Assembly (NCBI GenBank): GCA_934716785.1
Contig: CAKUYM010000105.1
Span: 1-12,159 of the forward strand
Length of the DNA stretch: 12,159 nucleotides
Source: an uncultured Bacteroides sp.
GTDB taxonomy: Bacteria; Bacteroidota; Bacteroidia; Bacteroidales; Bacteroidaceae
Direction: 5' to 3'
In this document: piece after piece, positions 7,160 to 12,159 of the stretch
Position numbering within the stretch: position 1 is the first letter of the stretch
Layout: every line of letters begins with the position of its first letter
Position numbers and translations under genes: made by a program
Notes under the pieces: model-generated
Seen by the model: only the letters and a program-made list of their open reading frames with translations
Told to the model about the DNA's origin: nothing
Databases searched by the model: none

Positions 7160-7852
7160 TTATAGTGAAAATTTGTTAGATTGCATTGTCCGCAGGTCAA
7201 TTGTCCATAGCTCGCCGGCTAAAACGTCACCAAAACCACCGATTATTTTCAGGACTTCCGTAGCCTCGATGCTCCCTACGATGGCGGGAGTGACACCCAT
7301 CACCCCTTTGGGCGGATGTGGCATTCGCTTCATCCCTTCTTCATCGGGATAGAGGTCACGATAATTTTTCTTCCGATTTCCATAATTGAAAACAGAGACC
7401 TGTCCTTCGAAACCGCAGATGGCGCCATATACATACGGCTTTCCCTGTTCGATACAGATATCATTAATCAAATAGCGTGTGGCAAAGTTGTCACAGCCAT
7501 CCACCACAATGTCATATTCACGGATTATGTCACGGGCATTCTCCTCAGTCAGCCGGGTGGAGTAGGGTTGTACCTTAACTTCACTGTTGAGTGCTGACAG
7601 TCGTTCTGCCGCACATACTACTTTCGGCTTGTCCAACTCTTTCTCGGAATAGAGTACCTGCCGTTGCAAGTTACTGATACTTACCACATCATCGTCCACA
7701 AGTCCGATGCGGCCTACACCTGCCCCTGTCAGATAAAGGGAGATGGGAGAGCCTAACCCTCCCACACCTACTATAAGCACCTTGGCATTCTGTATCTTCT
7801 TCTGACCTTCTTCTCCGATTTCGGGAAGAATAATTTGCCTGTCGTACCTCAT
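7160..7852 (-). CDS. thiF: ThiF-type adenylyltransferase for ThiS
   Basis: This E1-like enzyme adenylates the C-terminal glycine of the sulfur carrier ThiS so that it can become a thiocarboxylate. I place the start at 7852 because MRYDRQIILPEIGEEGQ aligns with the usual N-terminus of ThiF/MoeB; this leaves 4 bases after the thiH stop and gives 230 residues. The alternative ATG at 7906 would add 18 residues and overlap thiH by 50 bases. Visible motifs are the nucleotide-binding GVGGLGSP (29-36), NLQRQVLY with Arg64, and GCDN with Asp121. E. coli ThiF has zinc ligands CYRC and CPVC and a reactive Cys184. Here the first pair reads NYRD (163-166), the C-terminus stops before the second pair, and no Cys is present around 175-190. 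ThiF is still the best call because of the operon; a MoeB-like role is less likely. Confidence 0.9.
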   Translation of the reverse strand: MRYDRQIILPEIGEEGQKKIQNAKVLIVGVGGLGSPISLYLTGAGVGRIGLVDDDVVSISNLQRQVLYSEKELDKPKVVCAAERLSALNSEVKVQPYSTRLTEENARDIIREYDIVVDGCDNFATRYLINDICIEQGKPYVYGAICGFEGQVSVFNYGNRKKNYRDLYPDEEGMKRMPHPPKGVMGVTPAIVGSIEATEVLKIIGGFGDVLAGELWTIDLRTMQSNKFSL

Positions 7853-7856
7853 CTGT

Positions 7857-8981
7857 CTATCTTTTAAAATCAAAAGACTGATCCCAATCTTTCCAAACCG
7901 GCTCACGGCCCAGCTTTTTCAGATCTCGTTCCACTTCTACTGCTTTTCGTTCGTCGCTCACATGAAATTGCTCCAGTGTCTGGGGATAACTGTAATATCC
8001 GCCCGGCTCCGTTTTGCTTTCCGCACTCATAGTCGTTACGCCCAATGTTGCCATGTGGTTGCGGATTTCTGCACTTTCGCGGGTAGAATAGGATATATCC
8101 ACATCATGGTCGAAGATACGCATGGCGAATGTCAGTTGCGCCAGTTCACGGTCGCTCATGATGACATTCGGTTGGAAACCGCCATTCTCCGACGGGCGCA
8201 TACGCGGGAAGTTAACGCTGTATTTGGTCTTCCAATAATGTTTCTGCAAGTAGCGCAGGTGATATGCCATCATCGTCACATCCGTCCGCCATTCTTCCAG
8301 ACCGATCAAGACGCCCATACCGATCTTGTGTACACCTGCCTGCCCCATGCGGTCGAACCCATTGACACGCCATTCAAATTTAGATTTCATGCCTCTGGGG
8401 TGATACGTCTTGTAATTTGCCTTGTTGTATGTCTCCTGAAAGCAGATTACACCGTTCAGCCCGTGTTTCGTCAGTTCTTTGTACTCCTCCGCTTTGAGCG
8501 GCATCACCTCGATTTGCAGATTGCTGAAATAAGGCTTTGCCAAGTCAAGCGCGCGGGCGATGTACGGAACTCCGGCTGCCGCAGGGTTTTCACCCGTCAC
8601 GAGCAGAAGATTTTCAAAAGGAGCAAGCCGCTTGATTGCTTTGTATTCATTGATGATTTCTTCCTCTGTCAGGATGGTCCTTTTCATCGGATTGCTGATG
8701 TGGAAGCCGCAATAAACACAGGAATTGGTACATGAATTGGTGAGGTAGAGCGGGACAAACATAGAGATTGTCTTGCCAAACCGTTCCATGGTATATTTCT
8801 GACTGAGACGTGCCATCACTTCCAGATAAGGCGTGGCGGCAGGTGATATCAGCGCCATAAAGTCGTTGACGTCCAAATGCTCTTTTTTGCCTAACGCACG
8901 GCGTACGTCAGCATCTGTTTTGGAATAGATGGCTTTTGTCGTCTCTTCCCAGGATATTTTTTCTAATTCGTCTGAGAACAT
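7857..8981 (-). CDS. thiH: 2-iminoacetate synthase (tyrosine lyase), radical SAM
   Basis: ThiH uses S-adenosylmethionine and a [4Fe-4S] cluster to cleave tyrosine into p-cresol and dehydroglycine, the glycine-derived substrate of ThiG. It is the oxygen-sensitive alternative to the oxidase ThiO, in keeping with an anaerobic host. The 374 residues compare with 377 in E. coli. The radical-SAM CX3CX2C motif is intact: Cys84, Cys88 and Cys91 in NSCTNSCVYCGF. The C-terminal region with MRPSENGG and YSTRESAEIRNH is typical of ThiH and the related biotin/thiamine synthesis-associated domain. The ATG lies 4 bases after the thiC stop, and the stop lies 4 bases before the thiF start, so translation is likely coupled on both sides. 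No Shine-Dalgarno of note is seen; the region before the ATG is A-rich. Confidence 0.96.
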   Translation of the reverse strand: MFSDELEKISWEETTKAIYSKTDADVRRALGKKEHLDVNDFMALISPAATPYLEVMARLSQKYTMERFGKTISMFVPLYLTNSCTNSCVYCGFHISNPMKRTILTEEEIINEYKAIKRLAPFENLLLVTGENPAAAGVPYIARALDLAKPYFSNLQIEVMPLKAEEYKELTKHGLNGVICFQETYNKANYKTYHPRGMKSKFEWRVNGFDRMGQAGVHKIGMGVLIGLEEWRTDVTMMAYHLRYLQKHYWKTKYSVNFPRMRPSENGGFQPNVIMSDRELAQLTFAMRIFDHDVDISYSTRESAEIRNHMATLGVTTMSAESKTEPGGYYSYPQTLEQFHVSDERKAVEVERDLKKLGREPVWKDWDQSFDFKR

Positions 8982-8985
8982 TTTA

Positions 8986-10689
<1,704 letters not shown>

Positions 10690-10713
10690 TTAAATCAGCT
10701 ACTCGTTCATAAG

Positions 10714-11490
10714 TTATTTGTCAAGAAAAGCAGTCAGAGGTGAGCTTGCTTCCGCTATAAAGTTGTCGGCTTGCAGTCCTAATCCTGCTTCATAAGCCTG
10801 TCTTCCGGCTTCAGTGGCAGCTTTGAACGCCTTTGCCATCTCTACCGGGTTGCCGGCAACAGCGATTGCCGTGTTTACCAAAACGGCAGAAGCACCCAGC
10901 TCCATGGCTTCGGCTGCATGGCTCGGTGCGCCGATACCTGCATCAACGACCACGGGGATGCCGGCCTGCTCGATAATGATCTGCAGGAACTCTCTGGTTT
11001 GCAGTCCCTTGTTCGTACCAATCGGTGCGCCGAGAGGCATAACGGTAGCCGCACCGGCCTCTTCCAACCGTTTGCAAAGCACAGGGTCTGCCTGGCAATA
11101 GGGTAATACGACAAATCCCAATTTGACCAATTCCTCCGTAGCTTTCAGTGTCTCGATAGAGTCGGGAAGCAGATAACGGGGGTCGGGGTGGATTTCCAGT
11201 TTCAGCCAGTTGGTGCCGAATGCTTCGCGTGCCATCTGTGCGGCAAAAACAGCTTCTTCCGCATCACGTACACCGGAAGTATTGGGCAATAGTTGGATAT
11301 TCGGATGGATGATATGTTTCAGCATGTCATCCTCTTTATCATCCATATCAATACGTTTCATGGCAACCGTCACCATTTCTGTGCCCGAAGCTAAAATGGC
11401 CTGTTCCATGACTTCATTGGAATTGAATTTACCGGTTCCCAAGAAAAGGCGTGAGTTGAACTCGCGTCCTGCAATTACTAATTTTTCCAT
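10714..11490 (-). CDS. thiG: Thiazole synthase
   Basis: ThiG builds the thiazole phosphate of thiamine from 1-deoxy-D-xylulose 5-phosphate, dehydroglycine from ThiH, and sulfur from ThiS-thiocarboxylate. It is a TIM-barrel enzyme of 258 residues, the usual length. The Schiff-base lysine is Lys97 in [10 protein letters not shown], corresponding to Lys96 of B. subtilis ThiG. Other conserved runs are LFLGTGKF (15-22), TVAMKR (41-46), LPNTSG (68-73), LGAPIG, and the phosphate-binding [11 protein letters not shown] and VLVNTAIA segments. The start [16 protein letters not shown] is standard, with an AAAGAG purine run just upstream. A 32-base gap separates it from thiE and a 33-base gap from thiC, with no promoter or terminator seen in either, so it reads as an internal gene of the operon. 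Confidence 0.97.
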   Translation of the reverse strand: MEKLVIAGREFNSRLFLGTGKFNSNEVMEQAILASGTEMVTVAMKRIDMDDKEDDMLKHIIHPNIQLLPNTSGVRDAEEAVFAAQMAREAFGTNWLKLEIHPDPRYLLPDSIETLKATEELVKLGFVVLPYCQADPVLCKRLEEAGAATVMPLGAPIGTNKGLQTREFLQIIIEQAGIPVVVDAGIGAPSHAAEAMELGASAVLVNTAIAVAGNPVEMAKAFKAATEAGRQAYEAGLGLQADNFIAEASSPLTAFLDK

Positions 11491-11522
11491 CTCTTTTTGG
11501 AATTTAGAATTATAATGTTGAT

Positions 11523-12140
11523 TTATGAATTACTTAGAATTTTTCGTGTTTCCGCCACCGGATCTTCCGCTCGGAGAATCGTGCCCGACATGGCAATCCC
11601 GTTGACCCCTGTACGGAGAATGTCAGGAATATCCTCATTGGTGATTCCTCCGATAGCCACTACGGGCAGTTCGATATTCGCTTCCTTCATTTGAGAAAGT
11701 ATAGAAGAATATCCCTCCAAGCCCAATACAGGACTCAAATTCTTTTTGGTAGTGGTAAAACGGAAAGGACCGACACCGAGATAATCCGCTCCGGCACGGT
11801 AATGCTGTACGACATCTTCGAATGTATTTGCCGTGCCACCGATGATGAAGGCCTCTCCGAGTATTTGTCGTGCTTGGTCGATAGGCATGTCTTTTTTGCC
11901 TAAGTGCACACCGTCCACCTCCAGCTTCTTAGCCAGTTCGACGTGGTCGTCGAGAATCAAGATAGCTTCATGCTCTTTGCAAAGCGGTTTCAGTTGCAGG
12001 GCTACCGTTTCCACTTCTTCGAGAGGAGCATCCTTCATGCGCAGTTGGATCCATTTGCATCCCCCTTCGAGTGCCATACGCGCAGATTCGAGGTATGAAT
12101 ACCGTTCGGTCTGATGCGTGATAAATTGTAGGCTGATCAT
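11523..12140 (-). CDS. thiE: Thiamine phosphate synthase
   Basis: ThiE couples hydroxymethylpyrimidine pyrophosphate to the thiazole phosphate to give thiamine phosphate, in the cytoplasm. The 205 residues match the family. The active-site landmarks are all there: QLRMK (32-36) for the pyrophosphate, the metal-binding Asp64-Asp65 in [14 protein letters not shown] (77-84), [11 protein letters not shown] (122-132), VAIGGI (161-166) and the phosphate-binding SGTI (185-188). This makes it the catalytically credible ThiE of the cluster, in contrast to the divergent homologue at 6490-7098. The ATG follows the thiS stop by 4 bases, and a GGAGGA that also encodes the last two glycines of ThiS is well placed as its ribosome-binding site. 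Confidence 0.96.
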   Translation of the reverse strand: MISLQFITHQTERYSYLESARMALEGGCKWIQLRMKDAPLEEVETVALQLKPLCKEHEAILILDDHVELAKKLEVDGVHLGKKDMPIDQARQILGEAFIIGGTANTFEDVVQHYRAGADYLGVGPFRFTTTKKNLSPVLGLEGYSSILSQMKEANIELPVVAIGGITNEDIPDILRTGVNGIAMSGTILRAEDPVAETRKILSNS

Positions 12141-12144
12141 TGCT

Positions 12145-12159
12145 TTATCCTCCGCAAGC
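12145..12159 (-). CDS. thiS: Sulfur carrier protein ThiS, last four residues only
   Basis: On the minus strand the right edge reads GCT TGC GGA GGA TAA, that is Ala-Cys-Gly-Gly-stop, four bases upstream of thiE. ThiS proteins end in Gly-Gly, the residue adenylated by ThiF and converted to a thiocarboxylate, and thiS commonly heads such operons. Only 15 bases are visible, so the call rests on the C-terminus, the frame and the position. The rest of the gene, and any promoter or TPP riboswitch for the operon, would lie to the right of the window. Confidence 0.75.
   Translation of the reverse strand, partial: ACGG
12148..12153 (-). promoter_or_regulatory. GGAGGA ribosome-binding site of thiE inside thiS
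   Basis: GGAGGA on the minus strand, 7 bases before the thiE ATG, is a near-ideal Shine-Dalgarno sequence. It is also the Gly-Gly codon pair ending ThiS. Most other starts in this window show only weak purine runs, so this one stands out. Confidence 0.65.

Noticed and set aside
7853..7906. Upstream ATG at 7906 as the thiF start
   Set aside because: It would overlap thiH by 50 bases and add 18 residues not typical of ThiF; the ATG at 7852 gives the family N-terminus and a 4-base spacing.
7962..8735. Long plus-strand open frame (257 codons) opposite thiH
   Set aside because: It lies wholly antisense to a clearly recognised ThiH with an intact radical-SAM motif; its translation is rich in Cys, His and Arg with no domain I recognise.
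12141..12159. TPP riboswitch for the thiamine operon
   Set aside because: No thi-box motif was seen in the window; if present it should precede thiS, beyond the right edge.

Overview
The window looks like chromosomal DNA of a Bacteroides-type organism (Bacteroidales), most likely a gut anaerobe. The reasons are: promoters of the Bacteroidetes form (TTG, a 20-21 nt spacer, then TAnnTTTG) ahead of several genes; small outer-membrane beta-barrel proteins with Bacteroidetes-style signal peptides; pyruvate phosphate dikinase; and a thiamine operon that uses the anaerobic tyrosine lyase ThiH. No mobile element, CRISPR array, tRNA or rRNA was seen. This is mostly ordinary core-genome sequence, and I found no convincing new multi-gene system.

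Layout: (1) 1-1987, plus strand: the C-terminal three quarters of ppdK, cut by the window edge and followed by a strong terminator. (2) 2155-4407, minus strand: recD2, a RecD-like SF1B helicase, convergent with ppdK. (3) 4408-4896: a 489-base AT-rich divergent intergenic region with a 25-bp tandem duplication and promoters facing both ways. (4) 4897-6365, plus strand: two small outer-membrane beta-barrel genes, each with its own promoter and terminator. (5) 6490-12159, minus strand: the thiamine cluster, transcribed in the order thiS (last four residues only), thiE, thiG, thiC, thiH, thiF, then a second ThiE/TenI-family gene.

How the genes work together: ThiF adenylates the ThiS C-terminus, which ends in Gly-Gly, so that it can accept sulfur. 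ThiH cleaves tyrosine to dehydroglycine. ThiG uses deoxyxylulose phosphate, dehydroglycine and ThiS-thiocarboxylate to make the thiazole. ThiC makes the pyrimidine from aminoimidazole ribotide. ThiE joins the two halves to give thiamine phosphate. ThiD and the final kinase are not in the window. Gene junctions at thiS/thiE, thiC/thiH and thiH/thiF are each 4 nt, which indicates tight translational coupling. The last gene stands apart: it has a 61-nt gap and its own promoter-like sequence.

Points most worth a second look: a ThiF lacking the zinc cysteines and the reactive cysteine of E. coli ThiF; a divergent second ThiE/TenI protein lacking the key residues of both relatives; the ThiS Gly-Gly codons doubling as the thiE ribosome-binding site; and an in-frame A-AAA-AAC slippery sequence at the end of thiC, where loss of one A would fuse ThiC to ThiH.
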